Assembly (NCBI GenBank): GCA_004352715.1
Contig: SCFE01000014.1
Location: 2,922,850-2,986,849 of the forward strand
Direction: 5' to 3'
DNA length: 64,000 nucleotides
Source: Hofstenia miamia
Lineage: Eukaryota > Xenacoelomorpha > Acoela
The notes under the pieces were generated by a model that saw nothing but the letters and a program-made list of their open reading frames with translations, had not been told where the DNA came from and did no database searches. Below are positions 9,605 to 20,019 of this stretch, piece after piece; position 1 is the stretch's first letter, and each line of letters opens with the position of its first letter. The translations under genes and the position numbers were made by a program.

Positions 9605-10395
9605 ACTTTGAGGTATTTGCACTTGCTCACCATCGTAAAATAATTTCAAGTTCCGGGATCTGAATTTCGATTTATCCATTTTGCTTTCATTGATCATTTT
9701 GTAGCGAGTAGAAAGGATGCGCTTTTCAATTTCCCGTTCTTTCAGGTTGAAAGACTTAGATACAAATACGGGGTACTTGAATCCTTTTAGACGAGAGCTT
9801 TTAGCAAGACACGAATGTGTGAAGGTGAGAAGTAGTATCCGAGGACGTGCCTGGGCATCTTGTTTGGGTTGTCCAAGGCGATAGATAGAGCTTATACAAT
9901 TTCGTTCATATTGATCGATTGCTTCCAGGATTTGTTTTAGTTCACTAACATCGTATTCCCAATTACCCTTGCTGTTTTTCGAGCCTTTCTCGGGAATTCC
10001 ATTTATGCGGACAGAAAACTCATTTGGTTTTGCTCAGGTTTGCATACCAGCAGCTTGTTTCTGAATTGACAGTGCGGAATCAAGCTTTTCATTGATGCTT
10101 TTGTCTATGATACTGGGTAAGTAGGAGTTCAAATTTGCTTTTAATGCTTTGAGTACGACGAGTTCATGCTTTTCTCAACAGATTCTTTAACAGAAGAAAT
10201 TGGGTTGCTGTTCAAATTCGAATTTTCAGCAAAAACGCGTTCAGAGTTCGGAATACTCAATATAATTTCCAATTTTCCATCAATGCATGTAAAAATATAA
10301 TCAGTGGAGTTAGCAGTGCGCAGGTTGTCGAGAAGCTCGCGGATGATACATAGAAGAGAATCCTTCTTCAAGCTGGCCAGTAGAATTTCCGTCAA
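9602..10395 (-). pseudogene. LINE ORF1 (RNA-binding protein)
   Basis: The minus strand encodes an ORF1-like protein starting MTEILLASLKKDSLLCIIREL. After a frameshift near 10150 it continues LKANLNSYLPSIIDKSINEK (likely helical), an in-frame TGA near 10036, then EFSVRINGIPEK, an RRM-like strand, and RLGQPKQDAQARPRILLLTF followed by SRLKGFKYPVFVSKSFNLK. The pattern RINGIPE...RLGQ...RPRILLL is that of ORF1 RRM and C-terminal domains in L1/CR1/jockey groups, which bind LINE RNA. It ends with TGA at 9602 directly against ORF2. It is non-functional as it stands. Confidence 0.7.
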
Positions 10396-10407
10396 TTTGA
10401 ATCAGCT

Positions 10408-10485
10408 GTGCCACTGTTGGATAGTAGTCCTTTCCAGACTCAGAGCGTGCCACTGTTGGATAGTAGTCCTTTCCAGACTCAGAGC
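10408..10485. repeat. 39-bp tandem duplication near the LINE 5' end
   Basis: Two identical 39-bp units (10408-10446 and 10447-10485), starting GTGCCACTGTTGGATAGTAG. They lie just upstream of ORF1 in the 5' region of the minus-strand LINE, where some LINEs carry promoter monomers; with two copies this is only suggestive. Confidence 0.9.
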
Positions 10486-10834
10486 CAGTTTGGATGCGTT
10501 CGTCTGCTATGCAAAATCTGGAATCAAATAAACTGTATAATAAACAGGCAATAGATGTTAATTAGAATATAAATCTATTCTCATCCAGTAAACGCCATCT
10601 ATTAGCAGTAAGAGGTACTAAATTATCAAATAAATCAATTAACAATTTATTTTTTATGGTTTTAATACAGGGTGTGTCAAAAGTAACTTGACTTTTAAAC
10701 TAACTAAAAAATTCAACCAGTCACAGAAAAATGATGAAATATTTCGTAATTTTGTAACTATATAAAGGGAATTTATGTTATGCATAACCATTTTAACCAT
10801 TGCTCCAAGATAACCGGAATCCAATGTTAATGAG

Positions 10835-10969
10835 CAGGGGTGTACGCAGGATTTTCTGACGGGGGGACATCATCGTCATTGCCCAATGCGGGGCAAAGCC
10901 CCGCGAAAATTTTTGAAAATATTAAGATAATGGACCCTAAAAAATGCATTTCACGATCCTAGATTTTAA
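10835..10969 (-). mobile_element. hAT-type MITE, copy B, truncated, nested in mariner
   Basis: Reverse complement of the terminal half of the 1957-2197 MITE. It starts CAGGGGTGTACGCAGGATTT, includes the same GC hairpin (GGGGCAAAGCCCCGCG) and the words AAAAATGCATTTCACGATCC, and stops near 10969. The other terminus and target duplication are missing, so a deletion after insertion removed part of the MITE together with the mariner transposase N-terminus. Confidence 0.85.
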
Positions 10970-11045
10970 TCAACCGTTATAATTTTACAATATGGGTGTC
11001 TGAGAACCCTCGGCAAGTAACAGAAGGTTTTCACCGTGAAAAATT

Positions 11046-11522
11046 ATGTGTGTGGATGGCATTCAGTGCAAATTATGTGCTAAACCAATTTTCTTTCGGG
11101 GTACAGTAAATCAGGATAATTACACCAGTATGCTCCGTGACCATATGCTTCCACAACTAAAACAGAAAAGAAAAATGCAGTCTGTTAATTTTCAGCATGA
11201 CGATGCGCCACCACACTACTCCAAACAAGCCAGGGATTTCATCAGCACTTAGTTGCCAGCTGAGCGTGTTATTGACAGAGGTTTTGGTCATGCATGGCGT
11301 TCTAGATCACCTGATCTGAGGACACTTGACTTTTATTTGTGGGCTACTCTAAAGTCACGGGTATATCATACATACACTAACCTAGATGATTTAAAAAGGA
11401 GGATCATACAAGAAGTTGATTCACTTAACATTGATGAATTACATCAAGCTGTCCAGAATATGATACCAAGATGGGAACTTACTATTGAGCAGAATGGAGG
11501 ACAATTTGAACATTTGTTTTAA
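11046..11522 (+). pseudogene. Mariner-family transposase, C-terminal part with nonsense codon
   Basis: Catalytic-core remnants of a Tc1/mariner transposase: IFFRGTVNQDNYTSMLRDHM, VNFQHDDAPPHYSKQARDFI (catalytic D), then an in-frame TAG at 11250-11252, then WRSRSPDLRTLDFYLWATLK (third catalytic acidic position) and HQAVQNMIPRWELTIEQNGG, ending FEHLF. The usual QQDGAPPH reads QHDDAPPH. The N-terminal helix-turn-helix region and first catalytic D are gone. It is dead. Confidence 0.85.
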
Positions 11523-11641
11523 TATATCTGTAATTCCTCTTATTAGAGTTTGATTATTTACATATATTATTGTTTGGTTTCAAATAAATAAAAAGTTATT
11601 GTAATTTGGAAAGTCAAGCTACTTTTGACACACCCTATATA

Positions 11642-12931
11642 TTTGTATGTAACTTTTTTTGATTTATGGTCATTAAAATTTAAATATTACAATTATCGTA
11701 ATGAGGAGTTTTCTTAAATTTCAGATTGGCATCAACTGAATATAAATTCACAATCGTCAACAAATTCGATGGTCATATGTGTATCTGTGGTTGCTATCAC
11801 AAAAGTATATTAAGAATAAAAATTAATTAAAACCAATACTTACAAATTAGCATTAAAAAATAATGTCAAAGTGAGTTTTTTATAAAGGTTGTTTAAAATT
11901 CTTTAAGCCGGAAAGATCTAAAAAGCACAATTTATATATGTAGAAATAAATGAGAAACTCTAAAACGCGGGCGTACTTGTCCTTGCTGTTCAAGTAACTT
12001 AATGTAGTTCAAAGCTTAAATTCCTGTATTTTAACATTTTTCATTTGATATTTACGAAGAATAAATTTTTTTTAAACTAGTGTTCTTTGACTGTGCTTAA
12101 CGCAATAAATATGTGGAATATTTCAGTCTATAACAGATTTAAATTTATTAGAATATTTTTGAATAGTCACTATGTGCGTGTTGTATAATCACATTTATAT
12201 GAATTAATGTATTAATAATTTTTTTAATCGAAGCAATCTGTTGTTAAAATTCATTTTATTTATTCCAAAGCTTTGTTGTATTAAAACTAGCTCATTAACT
12301 AGTTTGAAAAAATTCTGGTGTAATTATTTTGAATATCTTTTATACTAGCATTAATTAAATTTGAAATCAAAATAGTTGCTTAAATTTTGATTAAAATCAA
12401 AAAATTTCTCAAATATGTAGAATGTCAGTAACGGAAATATAAACACGCCTCATGATTGAATAGAATTCGCATTGCAAAAACTTAAGCTAAACACATTATT
12501 TTGTCAACATTTTGCCCTAGCAGAAAAGCATGTTCATTGTGATTTGCATTTATTTCATGAGATTAAAAAGTAGAACAATATTATTATTGTAGAAATAAAG
12601 GAGAACACCTATAATGAACAATAAAACAACTAATAAATTGTAGATTTTTTAATAATTTTACTATTTTGAAAAAATAGTAAGAATTCTTATTATAAAACAA
12701 ATAATTGCAATTTATTTACTAATAGCGACCAGCACGTCCAAAAAATAGAAAATTAATTTGATTATCAATATATAACTACAATTAAAAAAGTTAAAAATTG
12801 GAATTCAAAATAATAATAATTTCAAGGTCGAATGTAAATTAAACTTCCTTATAAAAAATTATTAAAACAAAAAAAATTACTTCTTCAGTAATGGAAATTT
12901 TTACTGTTGTTTTCAGGGTGGAACAAAATAA
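11642..12931. other. AT-rich DNA without recognised feature
   Basis: No gene, inverted-repeat pair or simple repeat array recognised. Confidence 0.4.
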
Positions 12932-13570
12932 TTGAGAGGGTGTTTAAACACACTAGAAAATTGCGAAACCAGGCAAATAATCCGGAGCAAACCTGAACAG
13001 TACAAAATTTTTGTTTTTAAGGCTAAAGAGTTACACCCGTCCGAAAAATTCTGTTTGGAATGTTTTTTAAGGTTGAAAGTTGTGAAACCCTATTTTCAAT
13101 CTGGTAAAGGAAATTTTTTAGGAAATTTCAAATGAAAAACCTTTTTGAAATTATTTAAAGCCAACAACTATTCAATTGGTAAAAGCAATAGGAAGGGGTT
13201 AATTAGTTCCATTAAAACCAACGATGTGGTAATTCTTAGTAAAATTGTAGAGTGTGTAAAAATTTTACGAAAATGGGGCAAATTGGTTATCATTCATTTG
13301 ATTCTTGGTTTCGGTTGCAAAATTACAAAGGAATTTGCAAAAAAACGATGAATTGGTTGTAAATTTCTTTTCCAACAATGGGAAATTTTTTCAAGGGTTG
13401 GCAATAATCCGTTTAAAGATGCCATTACTTCTGCCTTTGCAAACGGGCTGCCTGGAACCGTTTAGGTTGGAAAGAAACCACAAAATTTGGGGCAGGTTTT
13501 GGTGCCACGGGCCTTAGGCCAATTTATTATCGGAGCCCTAAGTTTGGAAGGATTTAAATAATTGCCAAAA
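12932..13570. other. Doublet-rich, GC-elevated patch of unknown nature
   Basis: Composition differs from its surroundings: many doubled letters (GGAAGGGG, GGGCCTTAGGCC, GGTTGGAAAG) and more G+C. Several frames are partly open. One plus-strand frame near 13395-13560 reads NPFKDAITSAFANGLPGTV, a TAG, then GKKPQNLGQVLVPRALGQFI, looking protein-like but matching no family I know. It may be decayed coding DNA, or poorly polished sequence with homopolymer errors. Confidence 0.3.
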
Positions 13571-14120
13571 TTACAAATTTTCCCAGTTAAAAAAGTTACA
13601 ATTTTCCAATACTTCGTAATATCCTTCTTTTTGCAATTTTGGCAGTGCCTAATGTTTATTGGGATCTACTCCGGAAGTGGACCTAAATTTTGCGCATATT
13701 TTCATCTCTGTGCAAAATATATTATGCACATTTATAGTTATTTCTGTATTAGAACAATAGTATTATATGAAGAAGAGCTTTTCCCTTTATATCACACAAA
13801 TTCTCTAATTTTATAATAGGAGTTTTTAAAATGTTTTAAAAAGTGTGCCAAATGAAAGGTTGATTATCCATTTGATAAGTTGATAAAGAACTAGAAATGA
13901 CAAGTCCGAAATGCGCACAGCACACGACACAACTTTGAAATGACTCATGCCATGATAAGGAATGTATATTCATGAGTACCCAAATATACAAAAAACATAT
14001 ATTTTCTGAGTTTGTCTCTAGACTATTTTTGCACCTTGCAGGATTCAAGATATATATTTGGCTATTTAGATAATCTTGTCGTGTATAAAATGATCTCGAG
14101 CAAGGAACATTTCCTTTGAT
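13571..14120. other. AT-rich DNA without recognised feature
   Basis: Open frames here are short and not recognisable on either strand. Confidence 0.4.
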
Positions 14121-14171
14121 TATACATATATATATATATATATATATATTCCATACAAAATATATTTATTA

Positions 14172-14214
14172 AAAAACACATGTTTCGCTACATAACCATA
14201 GCTTCATCAATGAC
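14172..14214 (-). ncRNA. Hammerhead-ribozyme-like motif, left arm
   Basis: Read on the minus strand: UUGAUGA, then a helix GCUAU / GUAGC with loop GGUUAU, then GAAA and ACAUGUGU. A hammerhead core needs CUGAUGA, stem II, GAAA and a short stem III. Stem II and GAAA are kept here, while the C of CUGAUGA is U. Stem I pairing is not convincing. Probably a decayed ribozyme. Confidence 0.4.
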
Positions 14215-14609
14215 AAAATTGAGGGAAATTAAATTTGTCTTTAGAATATATAATTTTTGAAAGTTATAATTGCTTATTTAATAGATTGATGTTGAATTCT
14301 TTTATACTAATTGCTCGGCGATTTTCATGTAATTGGTCTAAATGGGGACATAAAGATGAAAAGTCTCCTCTGAAGATGAGAAGTGGCACATCACATAAAA
14401 AGTTGTTTTTCCAGTTTCCTGGACAATTTTCCACTGATGAATTTCAAGAATAGTTTTCTCGATGTAATAAGCTGATTGCTAAAAATGGTAGTTACATTGA
14501 ATAATAATAATTTTTTCAAACTAGTAATTGATGTTTGTTATTGAAAAATTACATCATTTCAAAATATTACATCTATTCTAAAGCCATATTAAATTTTCCT
14601 CAATTTTAT

Positions 14610-14650
14610 CACTGATGAAGCTATGATTATATAGTGAAGCATGTGTGATT
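14610..14650 (+). ncRNA. Hammerhead-ribozyme-like motif, right arm
   Basis: CUGAUGA at 14612-14618, stem II GCUAU / AUAGU with loop GAUUAU, then GAAG at 14636-14639 (the canonical core is GAAA) and CAUGUGU. It complements the left arm: here CUGAUGA is perfect but GAAA is altered. Probably a decayed ribozyme. Confidence 0.4.
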
Positions 14651-14690
14651 TTAAATAAATCTATTTTTATATAGAATATGCTAAGTCTTA

Positions 14691-14746
<56 letters not shown>

Positions 14747-14747
<1 letters not shown>

Positions 14748-16239
14748 ATTCCAGATTTTCCATTCCATCAATTTTAATAGAAAGCAGCAACAATTAATCT
14801 TTCCATAAATTTTTACTTTGCACTTAGGAATTTGGTTGTAATTACCTATTTATGAGCTTCAACTTCATGCAATATACAGAGGCTACTTCCATAGCATTGA
14901 GTGCCCATGCATATTGTTTATTCCTTTTAACACTCGCATACGTGTGTGTGTGTTTGTTTTACTGCCATTTCTCAAATTAAATGATGAAATTCTGTGATTT
15001 TACTTCAATCAATAATGAAAAAGCCAAAGGAAGAAACCTTATTACCATTCTTTAAAAAAACGACTACACTTTGAAAAATAAATATAAAGCTCTTGAATAG
15101 CATTTTTGCATCTGCAAATTTAACTATTTATAAATTTTGCGCAAAATTTTTCAAAAATGCTATTAATTGAGAACTACAATTTTAAAACTTGTAATATCAT
15201 GTATTACTTTAAAAACGTTCACAAAGTTAAATAATTTGCATGAATTTGTTAAAATAATTGCACGAAAAATGAAAATGAGTTGTGTGCCTAAAATTTCCTA
15301 AAATGTAGACTTTAAGCACGTGAATAACAAATGTAGAAAATGGTGGAAGGTTGACTCGACCATGACCTACTAACTACCTATCTGGCTTTACAATCTGTTC
15401 ATTCACGTCAGTATACATGTATTAACATTAATTTCTCTTAAAACATTCAGCAATAATTGCACGATTTGAATCTTTAAAATATTTTTACTGTAATATAAAC
15501 ATATTTGTACAATTTATAGCCCTAAAATAGGCCTTGTATTTATAAGAATACAATCATTTTGTACATAACTTCAAGCAATTTTCACAAATCAGGAATTTCA
15601 ATATCCTATGAGATGGGATGTAAACGGAAAACATCATATTCTATTGGACTTCAAGGTTAATTACAAATAATTCTAGCTTGGAATTCTGATATTTAACCTA
15701 AGCATATTATTTAACATATTTTTAAATAATTTAACTCAACTTTTGAATAAATAGGATTAAATGGGTCTTCAGAAAGAATAAGAAAAGGATATCACACTTC
15801 AATAATTAATTGTAATTTTAAAAAATTCACCAAATTCAATGAAAGAAATCACTTCAAAAAACAGCCAATGCAACAAATAACAGCGTAAACACAATTTAAA
15901 AATCAATGAATGGTAATATTTACTAAAACCTATTGTCATTGTTTATGTATATTTACTATTCGTCTTAAAATAAAATCCATAAGAACTTGCCACATATTGT
16001 ATACAAATTTGATTGTTGGTTCCATAACTGATATTGCAGTAAGTTCATTTTATAGTGCAGAATCGATGTTACATTAAAAGAGATTTTGTCACTAAATTTT
16101 GTATCCCTCTAGTGGCGAATATTACCTTCATTTATTCGCAAATATAGTTATTATTGAAGTTATGAAATTATGCAATTGCTACTCATATCCAAAATACCAT
16201 AAGGAAACACTTGTTGTTTAATCTTAAACAGCCCAGCGT
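14747..16239. other. AT-rich DNA without recognised feature
   Basis: Nothing recognised apart from a short (GT)n-like run near 14941. Confidence 0.4.
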
Positions 16240-16500
16240 CCGTTTTAAAGGACAAAAGGTTTTTCCAAATCTCTCAGAGCATATTAGAAAATTTGAAAAT
16301 CTTGGGGCATGGGTAGGTCTATTGGGAAACATACTTTAATCATAGGGATTTTTGAAAAGATTTTAATTCTCTCCATACTTAATGTTCATGTATTTATAAG
16401 GTTTTGAACCCATGGAAACAACAAAGAACTTTGCCTGTTTCTTGATATGTGCAAAGATATTCCAAACTCATTGAGGCGTGCCATGTGCAAAGTCATATTT
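16240..16500 (+). repeat. Dispersed repeat, shared with 42290-42500
   Basis: Words shared in order with the second copy: TTCTCTCCATACTTAATGTTC, CATGGAAACAACAAAGAAC and CATTGAGGCGTGCCATGT here, against TTCTTTCCATGCCTAATGTTC, CATGGAAACAATAAAAAC and TATTGAGGCTCACCATGT there. An old non-coding repeat; family unknown. Confidence 0.55.
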
Positions 16501-16513
16501 CGGGTGGCCGAAG

Positions 16514-17574
16514 CAGAGATGGAACCGGCTACTAGCCGGCCGAGGCCTGTTGGGCCGGCAATTTACCGGCCTGCAGCTGCTTTTAAATTTCATGAAAGGC
16601 CGGTAAATTTTAAAAAGAATTCTTGTTTTATCTTATAAACATGCAAATAAATCAACTGGAACCCTTGTATTTCAATAATATTGGAAAGAACGCTCAAAAT
16701 AAATTTCAAGGATGCAAAAAGACATTCAAATACAAATATCAATTGATACATCTTGCTAAACAAGCAATTATGTTTAGTTTTAGTGAAATGTTCTTTCAAA
16801 TTTATTTGTTCACTTATAAGTTATTCAATGCTAAACGCGGTTAAATGCTACAGCAATCTGAACCATAATGATTGATAATGCTACTAGCTTAGTTTTATAC
16901 ATTTTAACTATCATGCAAAGTAAACTAACTAAATAAAAACTCAAACGTTCACAATTTTTCATTCACTGAAAAGTGAAATCTGGTTAAAGTTATGCAAAGA
17001 ATTGATATATAGAAAATATCAAAATTGTGCTTTGTTAGAAATATAGTTATAATAGATTGAAATTTGCGTTATGCAATATCAGCTCTTTGCATCGCCCTGT
17101 GAAACTTTCTAGATTAAAACAGCTTATGCATATATATATATATATATATATTTTTTTCTAAAGTAGGTACCCTTGGGGGTAGAAATAATTTTTAGTTAAA
17201 AAAGATTGAAGTAAGATGTTACCAATTTTAGAGATTGCAAAATAATTTTTTACAACAAAGTTTCCTGCTTAAAAAATTGATTACCTTGGAAATTTAACCG
17301 CACTTGGAAAAATTATTTACTATGCATTTTTAGCAAAGGATTCAAAATATTGGAGTAGTGATGTGGTGCACTGCAATGAAAAGTGTTATAGCACAAATAT
17401 GGGGCAATAAAACATCGTAAGTAGTCTTAGAGCAGAATTTCTAGTAGGCCAATTGGGGCAGTAGAGTATAAAACGTTGGGCAATTTGGGGCAGATGTCAA
17501 CACGTAGAAATAGGGCAGGCACAAATTTTATTGGGCGGGGCATTGCAGTTCACATAATCCGCCCATTTCCATAG

Positions 17575-17577
<3 letters not shown>
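16514..17577. mobile_element. Candidate hAT-like non-autonomous element
   Basis: The left end CAGAGATGGAACCGGC and the right end read on the minus strand, CAGCTATGGAAATGGGC, are similar over about 16 bp. The left subterminal region is rich in CCGGC/GCCGG words, the right one (about 17395-17560) in GGGGCA words. No 8-bp duplication was found; the right flank is a (TA)n array that may have erased it. A (TA)n tract lies at 17130-17151. No transposase coding was seen. Confidence 0.35.

Positions 17578-17611
<34 letters not shown>
17578..17611. repeat. (TA)n microsatellite
   Basis: About 17 TA units immediately right of the candidate hAT-like element and 30 bp left of the P-like element. Confidence 0.95.
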
Positions 17612-17613
<2 letters not shown>

Positions 17614-17861
17614 TGGCCGTTAAATAGAAGGCCTAACAAGCAAATATACAAAATTTGCCAAGAGAAGGGATACACAATTTTTTAAAAATTCTTGTTTAAG
17701 TTGTCAACATTTAAGATTAACGAAAACTAAAGATGTAGACACTCACATTGATAATTTCTATAATTTGCATAGTTTTTCTAAGTTACACCATTGAAAAGCT
17801 ATTTAGTAAAATATATATATTAAATATAACATGAAATTATAAATCACAACACAAACTAAAT

Positions 17862-19236
17862 TTACAATGAAAACTTTGATAGTCTTTGCTTAGATGTTGC
17901 GGAATGAATACCATCATTATAAACAATGACTTGATTCTTTAACATAATGTTAATTGAAATAAAAAGAACTTTTTTACAACAACAGAATAAATATTCTTCT
18001 GGAATATTATTACTAAAAAGAGAATAAAGTCGCTTTCGTTGTTCAGGATCATCCAGAATAACCTTTTCTGATAAATTTTTGAAACATGCAAAGGCCCACA
18101 GCACAGCTGAATATGTTTCAAAAGATGGCATCTGAAGCCCATTTCGATTTAAAATGCTTAACAAAGTTGAGACATTAGAATCTTGCATTGGAGCTGCAGA
18201 CGAACACTGAGAACAGCTTTTATTAATTTGTCTTTGGGCATATCCCGATATGTAAAATATAACGTTTTTGTCATCATGTGATAAATTGTCGTCATAGTTT
18301 TCATTAAAATCATAAAGAGCTTCATACTCAATTGGAGAATGAGTAATTAGTGTTTCTTTGGTATCCAAACTGACAAGATCGCTTAGCATATCGTGTTGAA
18401 ACACTTTTTTAATGCGTAATTTTTTTCAGCGCTTAGAATGTCACTAACTTTGATGTTGTACTGTGAACCAAACAGTTGTCTATATTGACTGAATCGCATT
18501 TCTATAATATCATTTTGAAATTTGCCTAAGAGAATGTAGGCATCCTTTTTATCAATAAGAAATGTTTTAATCAGTGATAGTTGTGAATTTACACATCTCA
18601 TTAAAGCTTTCAGTGTGTTAGAAGTGAAAAATGTCTTATTGTTATTTTCGAGTGAATTTATCGACTGTTTAAATGATTGCAAAAACTCATACTGCCTTGA
18701 ATTTGTGCTCCTTATGGGTAACTTCCAATAATCACGCTCATGAAGTCCATTAATAGAATTTTTAACGTTGGATATTCTCCACCATTTAGAAATAATGTCA
18801 ATAAACTGATATGTTCCTCCATCTTTTCCGTTATCCAAATTAAAATATTCAATTGCAGCTAAAGTACTTTCAGAAAAGAGTAAGGAAGAAGGTCGAACTT
18901 GTTGCTTTTCCAAAGTACTCGGCGAAAAGCATTTTCGAATGAACATAAAAATGCTAATACTGAGGAAGCAGGATTAACATCGAAATTGGAATTACATGCT
19001 TGGCCATAAATATTTCCCGCTGTGTATGTAAAGCCAGGCGAAACCATTACTTCATCAGCACAAACAATAATATCTCTATTATAATCATTGTTATGATAAC
19101 ATGAAGAAATAATAGAATTGAAATAAGACATATCTTGCAAACCAAAACTTGCAGTGGTTGAATGAACTATGTTTCGCAAATATGTAAGTGAAGGTAGACA
19201 CAAATAGTCTCTTAGAGTTGAATATAAATTTTGAGA
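17862..19236 (-). pseudogene. P-element/THAP9-like transposase, frameshifted, no THAP domain seen
   Basis: Three minus-strand frames overlap end to end, with breaks near 18900 and 18400 (an A-run). N-terminal piece: YSTLRDYLCLPSLTYLRNIV, then IIVCADEVMVSPGFTYTAG and SSVLAFLCSFENAF, the P-transposase core start with a likely catalytic D in ADEV. Middle: GGTYQFIDIISKWWRISNVKN, FFTSNTLKALMRCV, then LLGKFQNDIIEMRFSQYRQ, the usual GKFQ..E.RF..YRQ block with a likely catalytic E. C-terminal: NVIFYISGYAQRQINKSCSQC and the cysteine-rich end. The frame opens just after a stop at 19237-19239, and no THAP zinc finger is visible upstream. Such proteins cut and paste their own element via the terminal repeats. 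Its stop lies about 190 bp from the left terminal repeat. Confidence 0.8.
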
Positions 19237-20019
19237 TTATGAAAATATTTCTAAACAAAATATTATAGTTGAAATGGAATATCTCCTTGCATGACTAGAA
19301 ACTGGGAGTAAACGAAGTTGATCACATAAGACTTTATAAATATTGAAATTTTAATGGAATTGTTTTTAGGAAACGAATAAATTTGTACGTACCCATCTTT
19401 TGCATAGTAATTTGGACTTATAATGCACTAAAGCGCATGTATTCGGCATAACAGCGTGATGCGTAACAGTTAATTACACTGTATGTGCATTTGAGAAAAA
19501 ATTTTATATAGCAGACTAAAATTATAGTTTTCTATATCATTTTTTTGCGCTTAATTCGAAAATGCACCTTATTTTTGAATTAATTGGATATTTTTTTCGT
19601 AAATTCGCGATTTTCATTTATTCCAACAACTGATGATATTAGTCTACCTAATATATTTTTAGTACCTTCAAACTTTGATACACACCCACTTTATAATGTA
19701 ATTTTTTGATATGATAGAAAGGGGATAAAATTAAATGATATTAAATTACTACCTAATATTTTTTAAATGAACTAGCCTATGCCAAAATGAACATTTCTTA
19801 TCCTTTACGAGGCAGTTGTTGATGTAGGCGAGCAAAAAAAACTTTTTTCTGATCAGGAAAGTTCATCTGACCTTCTCTTCATTTCAATTGGAGAAAAGTT
19901 AATTTATTGTTTTACTTCTTCTCACACTCCTGTGCATTGCTGTCAATCTTAATGACTCATTCACTGTAACTGCAATTAAAGCAATATTGATCGTACAATT
20001 ATACAAAAACGAGATCTTA
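19237..20019. promoter_or_regulatory. Central intergenic region between divergent transposon genes
   Basis: About 780 bp of AT-rich DNA separating two genes transcribed away from each other. It would have to hold both promoters. No open frame, repeat or clear THAP-coding remnant was seen on either strand. Confidence 0.4.

Larger units (their letters stand above)
10668..11636 (+). mobile_element. Tc1/mariner element, internally deleted, TA target site
   Basis: Terminal inverted repeats: left CAGGGTGTGTCAAAAGTAAC (from 10668), right read on the minus strand TAGGGTGTGTCAAAAGTAGC (from 11636), about 28 bp with few mismatches. TA dinucleotides flank both ends (10666-10667, 11637-11638). Only the C-terminal half of the transposase remains. 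The region where the N-terminal half should lie instead holds a fragment of the hAT-type MITE (10835-10969). Length is 969 bp, against about 1.3 kb for intact members. Confidence 0.9.
14121..14746. mobile_element. Inverted pair of ribozyme-like repeats bracketed by (TA)n
   Basis: Two arms of about 85 bp, 14160-14240 and 14575-14665, are inverted copies of each other. They share CATAGCTTCATCA and its complement, CAATTTT, and ACACATG words. (TA)n arrays lie at the outer edges (14121-14149 and 14697-14746). The arrangement resembles the inverted or tandem terminal structures of Penelope-like elements, whose ends are known to carry hammerhead ribozymes. No coding remnant lies between the arms. 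Confidence 0.5.

Noticed and set aside
14578-14793. Protein with YIYIYIY run
   Set aside because: Translation of (TA)n; the same applies to frames at 33309, 47333, 48453-48825 and 50676.
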